The position numbers and the translations under genes are program-made. Below are positions 11,157 to 20,295 of a stretch of DNA of 41,136 nucleotides, in pieces. Under the pieces are notes generated by a model. That model did not search any database, was not told the DNA's origin, and saw only the letters and a program-made list of their open reading frames with translations. The DNA comes from Nitrosomonas sp. (GTDB lineage: Bacteria > Pseudomonadota > Gammaproteobacteria > Burkholderiales > Nitrosomonadaceae): positions 1 to 41,136 of the forward strand of contig BQJA01000021.1 in assembly GCA_021604405.1 (NCBI GenBank), written 5' to 3'. How positions within the stretch are numbered: the first letter of the stretch is position 1; each line of letters opens with the position of its first letter.

Positions 11157-11945
11157 TTAATTATATCCATTTGATCCGCAAGAATGCTGATATGCTAATC
11201 TGGAAAGTGTCTTCACACCCTTGCTGAATGTGGCCAAATTGGAACGATCTAGCAGAGTATAAGGTTTGCCAGAGAATCTGCAATAGAATTTGACAGCAAA
11301 AAAATCGTTGTGATTTATACAGTCGATTGGACAAATAATCATGTCCGCATTCTCGAGCAATGTATATAAACGTTCCATGTTGTTTTTAAGGCTTCCGCGA
11401 TAAATCAGCAGATGGGCGTCTAATGATGCTATCAGGCGATGGTACTCCGGATAAAGCGCTACGCGCCCACCTACACATAAAATAGATTGGCCTGTAAGCG
11501 CATTTTTTCTTGAATGCTGGTTGGGCGGTACCTTGTCACCGACAGGTAAATCAACGATATTTACTTTCGTCCAGGCTTGGTTGTTGGTTATTTCCGATGA
11601 AGTGTCCGTCTGTTGTTTTTCGAGATGAGTGTCAGTCGGTTGAGTCTGATCAATGATCGCTGCAAATTTTCCCAAATGACGCATGGTTTCTTTTTCACCT
11701 GTTTTACCAACTAAGTTCTTGATAAAATACTTTGGTGGTTTAACGAGGCGTTTAATTGTTTCTGGTAATTGCAGCTGAAATCGCTTGGGAAGTGAGCGCC
11801 GGTATTTGGGTTTATTGGCGGCCGTCTCTTGGCGCAAACTGCCGGTCATTTCTTTGATGTCCAACAACCAAGCAGAAATAATATTATCAGCTTGCGATGT
11901 TTGTGGCATCAAAATATCAAGCGCAGATTTTTTAAGAAGTTTCAT
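11157..11945 (-). CDS. DUF2325 domain-containing protein
   Basis: A 262-residue soluble protein. The N-terminal 140 residues are basic and low in recognisable features. The C-terminal part, from ILCVGGRVALYPEYHRL (about residue 154), is a DUF2325 domain with its glycine-rich start, the segment HLLIYRGSLKNNMERLYTLL and the motif ADMIICPIDCINHNDFF. The domain is found in proteobacteria near iron and heme genes, but its biochemistry is unknown. Here it lies downstream of hemP and bfd on the same strand after a 190-bp gap, so it could be under the same Fur control; that is inference from position. The start at 11945 is preceded by AGGAGG-like bases (complement of cctcctgac). Confidence 0.78.
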   Translation of the reverse strand: MKLLKKSALDILMPQTSQADNIISAWLLDIKEMTGSLRQETAANKPKYRRSLPKRFQLQLPETIKRLVKPPKYFIKNLVGKTGEKETMRHLGKFAAIIDQTQPTDTHLEKQQTDTSSEITNNQAWTKVNIVDLPVGDKVPPNQHSRKNALTGQSILCVGGRVALYPEYHRLIASLDAHLLIYRGSLKNNMERLYTLLENADMIICPIDCINHNDFFAVKFYCRFSGKPYTLLDRSNLATFSKGVKTLSRLAYQHSCGSNGYN

Positions 11946-12135
11946 CGCTCAAACCTCCTGACAAGTCGAATAAAAAAGTGGCTGGCTTGCCCGGGGGGTG
12001 GGCTGGCTGGCTAAAACACCACTGGCAAAGGAGAGAATCCCAGCGGCAGCAAAAAGTAAATTACATCTGGCCTTTCAGAAGTAAAATGCGTTCGATCAGC
12101 GTATCGGCATGCTTTATTTTATCGATAGATTCATT

Positions 12136-12327
12136 TTAGAAAGAAGATGGCGTGCCTTCTTTTTGTACAAGTGATTGATCCAGTATTGTCTTTGCGTGGC
12201 CGGCGCAAGCGCCGCACTGGCCGGCTACACCCAGGCAAGTTTTCAAGTCACGCATCCGGCCGGCCCCTTGTTTAACGGCTTGTCGGATTGCGTTATCGGT
12301 AACTCCCTTACAAATACAAATATACAT
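12136..12327 (-). CDS. bfd: Bacterioferritin-associated ferredoxin (Bfd/BFD-like [2Fe-2S])
   Basis: A small [2Fe-2S] protein that reduces bacterioferritin-bound Fe(III) and so releases stored iron. In the 63-residue product the four ligand cysteines fit the BFD pattern: Cys4-x-Cys6 and Cys38-x2-Cys41 (MYICICKG, GQCGACAGH). I use the ATG at 12327; an in-frame TTG two codons upstream gives a slightly longer form. It lies 19 bp downstream of hemP and is probably cotranscribed with it under the Fur box. No bacterioferritin gene is in the window, so pairing with Bfr is assumed from the family. Confidence 0.9.
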   Translation of the reverse strand: MYICICKGVTDNAIRQAVKQGAGRMRDLKTCLGVAGQCGACAGHAKTILDQSLVQKEGTPSSF

Positions 12328-12346
12328 AATCAACGCCTCAAGTCGG

Positions 12347-12538
12347 TTATTTCGTTAAAATCAGTTTGCCGTTACGGGTGCGGCGTAAACGATATTGTTC
12401 ACCCTGATGCTGAATAAGCACCACATCTCCGCTTTCAAACAAAAGATCGGTATCAATAATTTTATTTTTGTTTGCTGTAGCCAATGGGTGCAGATTAAAG
12501 GTGCTTGTTCTTGCTATATCTATGTTTAAATTATTCAT
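12347..12538 (-). CDS. hemP: Hemin uptake protein HemP
   Basis: A 63-residue protein of the HemP family, small proteins encoded with heme and iron uptake genes and, in some betaproteobacteria, needed for heme utilisation. The family-defining end is clear: the segment SGDVVLIQHQGEQYRLRRTR followed by NGKLILTK. A strong Fur-box palindrome lies 23 bp upstream of its start, so iron repression is likely. It leads the hemP-bfd pair. Confidence 0.88.
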   Translation of the reverse strand: MNNLNIDIARTSTFNLHPLATANKNKIIDTDLLFESGDVVLIQHQGEQYRLRRTRNGKLILTK

Positions 12539-12560
12539 AATTCAGCCACCATCAATATTA

Positions 12561-12583
12561 ATAATGAGAATGATTCTTATTAT
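12561..12583 (-). promoter_or_regulatory. Fur box upstream of hemP-bfd
   Basis: The sequence ATAATGAGAATGATTCTTAT continues into TATAG and forms a near-perfect palindrome around AGAAT/ATTCT. It closely matches the 19-bp Fur consensus of GATAAT-type repeats and sits just upstream of the hemP start. This predicts derepression of hemP and bfd under iron limitation. Confidence 0.85.
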
Positions 12584-12983
12584 AGTATCTTTTTTTAAGA
12601 ATGCAACAATTAATTGAATACTATTCGCAGGGAGAGGTGACTTTGACTATGTGACTGCGGTTACTGATGGAGTTTCGGTAAATTCTTAATTTATGAATTT
12701 GTGGGATTGATAATTTTTTTTCTTGAGAATACAGATGAAGATTTCCGGGTGCGCTGGTTATAGCTTACTTGTTTTCTGTTTTTACGATATTATCGATTAA
12801 AGTTGCTGGCTCAATGTCCGTTTTAACGCTTCAAGACTATCTGGCTTATGCATAAACGATTGCTTTTTGGAACTTGAGTGCTGGTGATTTAAAATAAAGA
12901 TGAGAAATGTGAAATGTTTCGAAAATGCAAGAACTGGTCTTTTTCCGATTGACCTTAATTCAACATATAATTAATCAAAAGAA
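12584..12983. other. Intergenic region between hemP and the deacetylase gene
   Basis: About 400 AT-rich bases with no supported gene. It presumably carries the promoters of the divergent hemP and deacetylase transcription units. I see no clear terminator or RNA gene in it. Confidence 0.45.
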
Positions 12984-14045
12984 TTGAACAACTACCGAAA
13001 AAAAATATGGATAAGCCGTCTGGCTCCTTTGATTCAAGCCAGTGGCTTGTGTTCCATTTTTCGTCCTTTTTACAGCGGCATGGGGCATATTCTGACTTTT
13101 CATCGAGTGATACCGCCACTTGCCGGCCCCAGAATTCATAATCACCAAGGATTGGAAGTGAGTCCGGAACACCTGGAGGAGGTGATTCAATATTTTTTGA
13201 AAAGGAACTACCGATTTTTGTCGCTTGATCAATTGAAGACAGTGCTGGATCGGGGTGATGCCGACCAAAAGTTTGTGGTTTTTACCTTTGATGACGGCTA
13301 TCAGGATGTTTGGCAATATGCTTATCCGGTATTTCAGCAGTACAAGGTTCCTTTTGCTATTTATATCTCTACTAACTTTCCTGATCAAACGGCTATTCTC
13401 TGGTGGTATATGCTGGAGGATTTTGTGCTGCGAAAAGACCGCATTTCTTTTTGTTTGTCCGGAAAAACTTATGATATTTCTTGTGTCAACCGGGAAGAGA
13501 AAGAAGCGGCATTTGCCAGACTCAGGAAAATTATCCTGAATGAACCTGACCAGCTCAGGCTGCCGGGTATCCTGAAAACGATTTTTGGGGATCTGTATGC
13601 TGCTTTGATGCAGGACTCACAGTCCTTATCCCTAAGCTGGGAGCAGATACGCAGTCTGAGCCAGGATCCTCTTGTAACCATTGGCGCGCATACGATCAAT
13701 CACTATCCCCTGTCTCAATTGGACGAGTCCATGCTTAAGCAGGAAGTGGAGGGTTCACGATTAAGAATTGAACAGGAAATTCAGGGTCCCGTTCGCCATT
13801 TCGCTTTTCCATTTGGAAAAAAAGGGGAAGCGTCGCTTCGCGAGTTCGCGTTTGTTCAACAAGCCGGATTTTTAACCGCTACTACTACTCGTATCGGTAA
13901 CATTTTTCCGGCCCACAAAGATTTTCCGACCGCCTTGCCCAGGATCAGCATCAATGAAGTAAGTCATTCTCCTGTTCTGGCTTTACAAACAGCAGGTTTT
14001 ATCTCTTCTGTAGTTAACCGGGGGAAACGGATGATTACGGATTGA
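12984..14045 (+). CDS. Polysaccharide deacetylase family protein (NodB fold)
   Basis: Metal-dependent carbohydrate esterase of family 4, probably acting on N-acetylated sugar in an exopolysaccharide or envelope glycan. Catalytic motifs are visible: the Asp-Asp motif in FTFDDGYQDVW (residues 101-110), the metal-binding His pair in GAHTINHYPL (about 235) and the FAFPFG motif (about 274). The start is uncertain: the full 353-residue reading uses TTG at 12984, while the next in-frame ATG is codon 33 (GMGHIL); the residues between look protein-like. No signal peptide is evident. It is convergent with the two glycosyltransferase genes 20 bp downstream, which supports a shared glycan pathway although the strands differ. 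Confidence 0.85.
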   Translation: MNNYRKKIWISRLAPLIQASGLCSIFRPFYSGMGHILTFHRVIPPLAGPRIHNHQGLEVSPEHLEEVIQYFLKRNYRFLSLDQLKTVLDRGDADQKFVVFTFDDGYQDVWQYAYPVFQQYKVPFAIYISTNFPDQTAILWWYMLEDFVLRKDRISFCLSGKTYDISCVNREEKEAAFARLRKIILNEPDQLRLPGILKTIFGDLYAALMQDSQSLSLSWEQIRSLSQDPLVTIGAHTINHYPLSQLDESMLKQEVEGSRLRIEQEIQGPVRHFAFPFGKKGEASLREFAFVQQAGFLTATTTRIGNIFPAHKDFPTALPRISINEVSHSPVLALQTAGFISSVVNRGKRMITD

Positions 14046-14064
14046 GGCTTACCGTTATTGCTGC

Positions 14065-15186
14065 TTACTTTCCCCCTTGCTCTTGTTGCATTACTTCTTG
14101 ATAAACTGTCAGCGTCTGTTTTGCAATTTCTTCCCAGCTATATAGCTTAAGTATTCGTTCTCTTCTATGTTTTCTATCTATTTCATTATCTTCTCGGCAA
14201 TATTGTTCTAACTTTTCAGCCAATTCATTTATATTGCCTAATTGATAGTAGTGTTCCTGTGCTAATCCGATTTCCAGGTTGGGAGCGATATCACTAGCCA
14301 ATGTCGTGATGCCATAACTTAGTGCTTCCAGCAGCACGATCGGAAAGCCTTCTTTCGCTGATGGCAGAACAAATAACGCTGCATGACTGTATAACTCGGC
14401 CAATTCTTTGCCTGTTCGGAAACCCAGCGATATTGCATTTTTTGTATTTGCAGCCTTATTCAGGACTTCTTTCTCGAATTTATTGGGATGGTCTGAATTT
14501 CCCACCAGCACAAGCTTCCAGTTATTCAGATTTGCTTGTTCAAAGGCTTCTATCAAATCAATATGCCGTTTATCAGGATCTATTCGGCTAACTAATAAGA
14601 TGTATTTACTGGGTGCTAAATTATAATTTCGGATAAAATTTGTTTCTTGTATTAACAAGGGGGAATCAATGCCGTTGTTAATGACTGCCAAATCTATTTT
14701 ATATTTGGTTCTTAACTTATCTGCAACGCTTTGAGAAACTGCGATACATTTATTCGCATATTTTGCCGCCCACTTTTCTCCTAAGAGGAGTATCGTTTTC
14801 GCTACAAGCCCAAACTTTTTCCTTTCGTAATCCAAACCATGAATGGTTACAACTACTTTTTGATTGAACAGGCGAAGCAAAGGCACCCAGAATGATGGCC
14901 CAACAGCATGTACATGAACTATATCTGGCCTTTTAAATATGGCGTACAAGACGCCGAAGAAAGTATGTGCGAATGTTTCTAGTCCACCGATCTTCGGTGC
15001 CCAAATACGTCTTAATTGCACACCTCGCCATAAACTGCCTGGGTAATTCCTCATATAGGGCGATCTGACAACCACCGCTATTTGACAGCCGTTTTCTACA
15101 AGTAGTGGATAAAGATGCTCCGAATGCTTTTCTATTCCCCCTTGTACTTTAGGAAATCCTCTTAGCCCAACAACAATTATTCTCAT
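14065..15186 (-). CDS. GT4-family glycosyltransferase (second gene of pair)
   Basis: A retaining GT-B-fold glycosyltransferase that uses an activated sugar donor, probably in exopolysaccharide or O-antigen assembly at the inner face of the cytoplasmic membrane. The N-terminal acceptor domain starts MRIIVVGLRGFPKVQGGIEK, a typical capsule-type GT4 opening with a glycine-rich loop. The C-terminal domain has LLVSRIDPDKRHIDLIEAF and the EX7E motif in KEGFPIVLLEALSYG (about residue 285). 373 residues, complete. Only five bases separate it from the stop of the upstream glycosyltransferase, so they form an operon. Donor and acceptor cannot be deduced. Confidence 0.88.
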   Translation of the reverse strand: MRIIVVGLRGFPKVQGGIEKHSEHLYPLLVENGCQIAVVVRSPYMRNYPGSLWRGVQLRRIWAPKIGGLETFAHTFFGVLYAIFKRPDIVHVHAVGPSFWVPLLRLFNQKVVVTIHGLDYERKKFGLVAKTILLLGEKWAAKYANKCIAVSQSVADKLRTKYKIDLAVINNGIDSPLLIQETNFIRNYNLAPSKYILLVSRIDPDKRHIDLIEAFEQANLNNWKLVLVGNSDHPNKFEKEVLNKAANTKNAISLGFRTGKELAELYSHAALFVLPSAKEGFPIVLLEALSYGITTLASDIAPNLEIGLAQEHYYQLGNINELAEKLEQYCREDNEIDRKHRRERILKLYSWEEIAKQTLTVYQEVMQQEQGGK

Positions 15187-15191
15187 ATTTT

Positions 15192-16418
15192 TTATAAACG
15201 TGCACCTAATTTTGAGTAAAGGTTTTGCAGCCGTTCCGAGTATTTACCAACGGTGTATTCAGTTTCAACCCATTGCCTTGCTGCTTTTCCCATTCCAATT
15301 AGCGTGTTATCTTGCATAGTGTTGAATTTTGCCAGTGCGTTACTTAAGCTTTCAGCGTTGCTGGATTCAAACGTGATCCCTGTTTCACCCTCTTTGATAA
15401 GTTCTGGTATGCCGCCAATATTTGCACCAATCACCGGTTTTCCCAGTGCGTATGACTCCATGATACTGATCGGCGCATTTTCATAGCATTCTGACGGCAA
15501 CACGATGGCTTTTGCATTCGATATTGCTTCATGAAGTGCTGGTCCAGTCTGAAAGCCCAAAAAAGATACGTTCGCACCCAGGCTTGCAGCCAAAATCCTT
15601 AATTCTTCTTCCAGTGGTCCGCGTCCAATAATTTTTAATTCTATATTTGCTTCATTTGCAGCATGTATCAGCGTTTTTACGCCTTTCTCCCGTGAAAGTC
15701 TGCCAAGAAATACAAAATATTTTCCCGGTTGATAATTTGGCTTTAGTAAGTCCACATCAACGAAGTTCGGTATATGGGTTAAGCGATCCGGCTTCCATCC
15801 CCATTCGATAAATTTATTTACGAAAAATTTGCTTGGGAGAATATAAGCGTCGATATTGTTGATGTAAATTTTAGATATCCGATGAACGAGTGTTTCAATG
15901 AAAACAAGTGAGCTTAAAGAAAGCGACTGTTTCATGCATTTGTTAACAACAACATTATAAATACGCCCACCCTTGCATTTTTCGCAAACACCGCTTGGAC
16001 TGAGCATTAAGTAAGCTGGGCATAATAGTTTGAGATCATGTAATGTCATCACTGTCGGCACGCCATTTTTTTTTAACACCGGTAGAATAGAAGGTGATAG
16101 ATGATGATAGATGTTGTGCAGGTGCGCGATGTCTGGTTTGGTGGTGTTGATTAACGTTTGCAGTTTATTCTTCGCTTCCCTGGAATAAATAATTTTTAAG
16201 GCATTAACAAAATGCTTGTGCCATCCGTATTTGGCGCCATACTCTATTTCATTAACAAAATAATTTTGCCATTCTGTCGCATCATTTTTTGCGTGCTTCA
16301 TACTGAAAGGGGTGATTGTCCATCCTAGTCCTTCAAGTATTTTATTTTGTTCCAAAAAGACGACTTCAGCACCACCTCGCCGGTAATAATAATTGTTGAT
16401 GGATAATAAATTTGCCAT
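15192..16418 (-). CDS. GT4-family glycosyltransferase (first gene of pair)
   Basis: A second GT-B glycosyltransferase of 408 residues. It opens MANLLSINNYYYRRGGAEVV, where the Arg-Gly-Gly-Ala loop binds the acceptor side. The C-terminal nucleotide-sugar domain has FVFLGRLSREKGVKTLIHAA and the EX7E motif in ECYENAPISIMESYALG (about residue 317). A Cys-containing insert (LLCPAYLMLSPSGVCEKCKGG) is common in this subgroup. It is the promoter-proximal gene of a two-gene operon. The 428 bases upstream (to 16846) contain no gene, so the promoter lies there. Confidence 0.88.
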   Translation of the reverse strand: MANLLSINNYYYRRGGAEVVFLEQNKILEGLGWTITPFSMKHAKNDATEWQNYFVNEIEYGAKYGWHKHFVNALKIIYSREAKNKLQTLINTTKPDIAHLHNIYHHLSPSILPVLKKNGVPTVMTLHDLKLLCPAYLMLSPSGVCEKCKGGRIYNVVVNKCMKQSLSLSSLVFIETLVHRISKIYINNIDAYILPSKFFVNKFIEWGWKPDRLTHIPNFVDVDLLKPNYQPGKYFVFLGRLSREKGVKTLIHAANEANIELKIIGRGPLEEELRILAASLGANVSFLGFQTGPALHEAISNAKAIVLPSECYENAPISIMESYALGKPVIGANIGGIPELIKEGETGITFESSNAESLSNALAKFNTMQDNTLIGMGKAARQWVETEYTVGKYSERLQNLYSKLGARL

Positions 16419-16846
16419 GTCTTGGTTGCCCTGGTTTATTATGCTGTTCGTGTTTTTTATCGATTGTGAAAATAGCCGGCGGTAATATGCCTCTACTCAA
16501 CTGTGCTAACGCCCATTTATCAGTTTTCCTGGGCGCTTGTCGGATTAGCTGAACGAAAAATCCACAATTTTCGGGATTTTCTGAAAAAAATTTCCTTCAC
16601 AAAACGCTAGCCGACGCAGTTTTGAATGTAATAAAAAGCAATAGTAAGCTAAATATTGACCGGTTTAAGCTTCAATATAAGCATTTTTGATAAGTGTTTT
16701 TGCTGCTTATATTGTGATACGTACAGATACATGAAAAAAATGGACAACCACTGGCCTTAGGCGGTTCCAGTTCACTCGTGACTTTGTCATTATGCCGTCC
16801 ATCTGCCAGAAAACAATAAGTTTGTGAAAAAAGTCTCTGCATTATT
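16419..16846. other. Intergenic region upstream of the glycosyltransferase pair
   Basis: No supported gene. A frame at 16672-16902 on the minus strand overlaps the 3' end of folB and is a shadow. A short interrupted inverted repeat (TTTTCGGGATTTTC neighbourhood, near 16567) has no T-tract. I see no RNA gene. Confidence 0.4.
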
Positions 16847-17209
16847 TCATATGGCAGATGCAGATGTTCGTTCAATACATACGCCAAGTTTTTTAACGCC
16901 ACGTATAATACCCAGTTTAGCGACGCGAACTTTTACCCAGGGCGCTTTGAATTCTCTCAGAATAGTTTGCGCAATATATTCCGCGAGGGCTTCCAGTAAA
17001 GAAAAATGTTTATTTGCCAGAATCTCGTTGATGCGTTTAGCGATTAGCGCATAATCCAGCGCGTCTTGAATTCTATCTGATTGGCATGCACGGCTGGACG
17101 GTAGTGCGATGTCCAAATCAAGCTGGACGGTTTGAGCGATTTTACGTTCCCATGGATAAATACCGACCAGGGTTTTGGCTTTAAAGTCGTGCAGGAAAAT
17201 GATATCCAT
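16847..17209 (-). CDS. folB: Dihydroneopterin aldolase
   Basis: Converts 7,8-dihydroneopterin to 6-hydroxymethyl-dihydropterin and glycolaldehyde in tetrahydrofolate biosynthesis. The 120 residues show the tunnelling-fold signature: start MDIIFLHDFKAKTLVGIYPW, the conserved ERKIAQTVQLDLDI segment, DALDYALIAKRI, the SLLEALAEYIA helix with the catalytic-region Glu, and the C-terminal VRVAKLGIIRGVKKLGVCIER. It is divergent from plsY with a 108-bp intergenic region, an arrangement shared by many proteobacteria (folB / plsY / tsaD). Confidence 0.95.
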   Translation of the reverse strand: MDIIFLHDFKAKTLVGIYPWERKIAQTVQLDLDIALPSSRACQSDRIQDALDYALIAKRINEILANKHFSLLEALAEYIAQTILREFKAPWVKVRVAKLGIIRGVKKLGVCIERTSASAI

Positions 17210-17317
17210 GGGTTCCGGGTTGACTGTATTGTGCTGTTGTGATGCGTGCTGATTGAAAGATTAATTGAATCAGTTGAGATTTTATTCTATTTTGTATTAT
17301 AGGTGGTGCTAATCCCG

Positions 17318-17926
17318 ATGACTTTGTTGCTTTTTGTGTTGATGGCATATTTGCTGGGCTCTGTTTCTTTTGCGGTTATTGCTAGCTGGTTATTCAAGTT
17401 GCCGGACCCCCGTAGTTATGGTTCCAAAAATCCGGGTGCGACCAATGTGTTGCGTAGTGGCAAGAAAGCGGCTGCCGTTTTGACATTACTTGGTGACGCA
17501 GGTAAAGGCTGGTTGGCAGTGGTTTTGGCGCAGCACTTTGTGCAATCCTGGAGTTTGGGGGGTGAAGTCGTTGCTGTAGTTGCGTTAGCAGTTTTTCTTG
17601 GTCATGTTTTTCCCATCTTTTTGCGTTTTCAGGGCGGTAAGGGCGTAGCGACCGCAGTAGGTGTACTGCTAGGTTTAAACTTGTGGGTTGGGTTATTGGC
17701 CATTATAACATGGCTGCTTGTCGTGATGATCTGGCGTATTTCATCGTTATCTGCTTTAGTGGCCGCTTTTTTTGCCCCAGTTAGTGGATTTATTATTCTT
17801 GGGTTCGATGTGAATGTGCTGGCGATTTTGCTTATGTCACTGACATTATTTTGGCGTCACAAATCGAATATCGCCAATCTGATTGCGGGCAAGGAAAGCC
17901 GCATTGGTGAACGTCCTACTTCGTGA
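17318..17926 (+). CDS. plsY: Glycerol-3-phosphate acyltransferase PlsY
   Basis: Inner-membrane enzyme that transfers the acyl group of acyl-phosphate to sn-glycerol-3-phosphate, the first step of phospholipid synthesis in the PlsX/PlsY route. Its three conserved cytosolic motifs are visible: GSVSFAVI followed by [17 protein letters not shown], the [21 protein letters not shown] motif, and the C-terminal [17 protein letters not shown]. Several hydrophobic helices cover the rest. I prefer the ATG at 17318, 202 residues, because AGGTGG at 17301-17306 then serves as ribosome-binding site and it matches where other PlsY proteins begin. GTG codons at 17303 and 17306 give slightly longer readings. 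Convergent with tsaD, 14 bp apart. Confidence 0.94.
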   Translation: MTLLLFVLMAYLLGSVSFAVIASWLFKLPDPRSYGSKNPGATNVLRSGKKAAAVLTLLGDAGKGWLAVVLAQHFVQSWSLGGEVVAVVALAVFLGHVFPIFLRFQGGKGVATAVGVLLGLNLWVGLLAIITWLLVVMIWRISSLSALVAAFFAPVSGFIILGFDVNVLAILLMSLTLFWRHKSNIANLIAGKESRIGERPTS

Positions 17927-17940
17927 GTCCCACTTCGTGA

Positions 17941-18975
17941 CTATGGATCAATGGGCGCCTTCAGTAATTCCAGGTCCCATCTGGCTTTTACGGTGAAACT
18001 ATTGCTGGACGAGTGATTGCTGGTATCTGATGTTTGTAAGCGCATTGCACCAGCAAAAGCAATCATAGCGCCATTGTCTGTGCAAAATTCGATTGCCGGA
18101 AAAAAAACAGTTGCACCTGCCAGCTCAACCTGTTCTGAGAGTCTGTCGCGTAACTGCCTGTTAGCGCCGACACCGCCCGCTACAACCAGTTGATTATGAC
18201 CCGTCTGCCTCAGAGCTGCCAGTGATTTTTCGGTTAGTACGTCAACTGCCGCAGTTTGAAAAGCGAGTGCAATGTCTGCGCACGATTGTTGCGTGATTCT
18301 ATTTTTTTTTGTCAATGTCAGTACCGCTGTTTTCAAACCGCTGAAGCTGAAATTAAGATCACCGCTATGCAGCATGGGACGGGGAAGTTTAAAACGCCCA
18401 GGCCTACCTTGTTCGGCAAGTTTAGATAAAGCGGGTCCGCCAGGATAACTCAGTCCCAGTAGTTTTGCCGTCTTGTCAAAGGCTTCTCCCGCAGCATCAT
18501 CGACAGTTTCTCCGAGTAGCCGGTATAACCCGACACCCCGGACTTCCATTAATTGGGTGTGGCCGCCGGAAACCAATAGCGCAACAAACGGAAAATTAGG
18601 GGATGGTGTTGAAAGCAGGGGGGATAACAAATGTCCTTCAAGATGATGAATGCCCAGTACCGGAATTTTTAATGCAAAGCCAAGCGCGTTGCCAATACTT
18701 GCGCCGACTAATAGTGCGCCCGCTAATCCAGGTCCCTGGGTATAGGCGATTGCATCAAGGTTCTGCAGATTGTGCTTTGTGGCAGATAAGGTTTGTTTGA
18801 CGAGGGGGAGTACCCGGCGAATATGGTCGCGTGAAGCAAGCTCCGGAACCACCCCACCATAATCGCTATGCATCTCAGTTTGAGAGTAAAGCGTGTGATT
18901 TAACAGGCCGTGCTTGGTATCGTAGAGTCCGATGCCAGTTTCATCGCAAGAGGTTTCAATACCAAGAACTATCAT
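17941..18975 (-). CDS. tsaD: tRNA N6-threonylcarbamoyladenosine transferase TsaD
   Basis: Transfers threonylcarbamoyl from TC-AMP to A37 of ANN-decoding tRNAs, working with TsaB and TsaE. The ASKHA-type nucleotide-binding start [19 protein letters not shown], the metal-binding motif [10 protein letters not shown] (about residue 110), the [10 protein letters not shown] motif and the glycine-rich [16 protein letters not shown] are all present. The chain of 344 residues is complete and ends normally. It is transcribed away from the rpsU operon; the 374-bp gap upstream (to 19349) contains the promoters of both. A CAT-anticodon tRNA, a class TsaD acts on, lies downstream of rpoD. Confidence 0.97.
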   Translation of the reverse strand: MIVLGIETSCDETGIGLYDTKHGLLNHTLYSQTEMHSDYGGVVPELASRDHIRRVLPLVKQTLSATKHNLQNLDAIAYTQGPGLAGALLVGASIGNALGFALKIPVLGIHHLEGHLLSPLLSTPSPNFPFVALLVSGGHTQLMEVRGVGLYRLLGETVDDAAGEAFDKTAKLLGLSYPGGPALSKLAEQGRPGRFKLPRPMLHSGDLNFSFSGLKTAVLTLTKKNRITQQSCADIALAFQTAAVDVLTEKSLAALRQTGHNQLVVAGGVGANRQLRDRLSEQVELAGATVFFPAIEFCTDNGAMIAFAGAMRLQTSDTSNHSSSNSFTVKARWDLELLKAPIDP

Positions 18976-19349
18976 AAAAGAAGTTATTCGCTATTTATTA
19001 AAGACAATTCGAATGATATAATGGGAGGTTTTGTCGTGCGCTTTGTATAATTCTGTGACGTGGGCAAGGAATTATTCAATTAAACTATAAGTTAGAGTTT
19101 GTTGGTGATGCAGCGCCTAAATTTTTTAGTCTGCTGTTTTGATACAGATAGTGATTGGTTGGTAATTGTGTTGGCAGTTGTTGGTAGCGTAAGTTTAATT
19201 CATGCATTTCACTTGTTCATGAACAGAATTGTATATCATTGTATATCAATCGTGACATGAAAAAATAGGATTTCATAAATTGGCGAACCGCCAATTGAAT
19301 TGTTGCAATTTTGATATTTTTTAACATTAATGAGGATAATTAGATTTTT
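18976..19349. other. Divergent promoter region between tsaD and rpsU
   Basis: 374 AT-rich bases without a gene. It contains a duplicated motif (TTGTATATCATTGTATATCA, near 19229-19248) in the rpsU leader side and a long leader before the rpsU ATG. Promoters for tsaD and the macromolecular synthesis operon must lie here, but I cannot assign -35/-10 boxes with confidence. Confidence 0.45.
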
Positions 19350-19562
19350 ATGACCACAATTAAAGTCAAAGAAAATGAGCCGTTTGAAGTTGCCATGCGC
19401 CGTTTTAAGCGAACCATAGAAAAATCAGGACTATTAACAGAATTACGAGCCCGTGAATTCTATGAAAAACCGACTGCTGAGCGAAAGCGTAAACTCGCCG
19501 CCGCGGTGAAGCGGACCTATAAGCGCCTGCGTAGTCAGTTATTGCCACCCAAGCTCTATTGA
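19350..19562 (+). CDS. rpsU: 30S ribosomal protein S21
   Basis: Small basic ribosomal protein that aids base pairing of mRNA with the 3' end of 16S rRNA during initiation. The 70 residues start [20 protein letters not shown] and carry the signature [16 protein letters not shown] and the basic C-terminal helix. It is the first gene of the macromolecular-synthesis operon (rpsU-yqeY-dnaG-rpoD). It is followed by 139 bases before the yqeY start. Confidence 0.97.
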   Translation: MTTIKVKENEPFEVAMRRFKRTIEKSGLLTELRAREFYEKPTAERKRKLAAAVKRTYKRLRSQLLPPKLY

Positions 19563-19701
19563 CGATTGTGAAAATCATTTTTGTCTTTTTGCAGGCAGAG
19601 ATGTTAATGAGGATAGTTTCTGCAAAAACTTTACTTGTTTAAATTTGTGAGGACAATGGTGAATTTTCTGATGTTGCTAAACTAGACAAATACGGTTTAT
19701 T

Positions 19702-20148
19702 GTGAATTTGAAACTAAAAATAGCCGAAGATATGAAGGATGCCATGCGTGCAGGCGATACACGCCGGCGTGATACCGTCCGGCTGCTGCAGGCGGCTATC
19801 AAGCAGCGTGAAGTTGATACTCGTGCGCCACTGGATGATGCGGCAGTCATTGCGGTTATTGAAAAAATGCTCAAACAGCGCAAGGACTCCATCGCGCAAT
19901 ATGAAGCTGCGCATCGTTCCGATCTGGCTGATATAGAAAAATTTGAGGCGCAGATATTGAATGCTTACATGCCGCAAGCGCTGAGTGATGAAGAAATAAA
20001 ATCGCTGGTGGACGAGGTCGTTTTGGCGATTGACGCCAAGGGGCAGCAAGATATGGGCAAGGTAATGGCAGCGCTAAAATCAAAACTTGCCGGACGGGCG
20101 GATATGGCAAAAGTATCCGCGTTGGTTAAAGAGAGAATTGCCAACTGA
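19702..20148 (+). CDS. yqeY: GatB/YqeY domain-containing protein
   Basis: A 148-residue helical protein of the YqeY family, related to the tRNA-binding tail domain of GatB. Its exact cellular role is not settled, though the fold suggests tRNA binding. Characteristic segments: IAEDMKDAMRAGDTRRRDTV at the start, ALSDEEIKSLVDEVV in the middle and GQQDMGKVMAALKSKLAGRA near the end. The start is the GTG at 19702. It sits between rpsU and dnaG, a position conserved in many beta- and gammaproteobacteria. Confidence 0.9.
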   Translation: MNLKLKIAEDMKDAMRAGDTRRRDTVRLLQAAIKQREVDTRAPLDDAAVIAVIEKMLKQRKDSIAQYEAAHRSDLADIEKFEAQILNAYMPQALSDEEIKSLVDEVVLAIDAKGQQDMGKVMAALKSKLAGRADMAKVSALVKERIAN

Positions 20149-20295
20149 TTTTGATAAGATGACTGCATTGCCAGCATGTATCTTACTGCTAGTAAATATA
20201 GATATAGTGAGGCGACTATTCTGATGATCGGATTGGGAGGGGGTTGCATGATTTGGCAGAACATTCGATTTCGTTATATTTTGTAACACCTGTTG

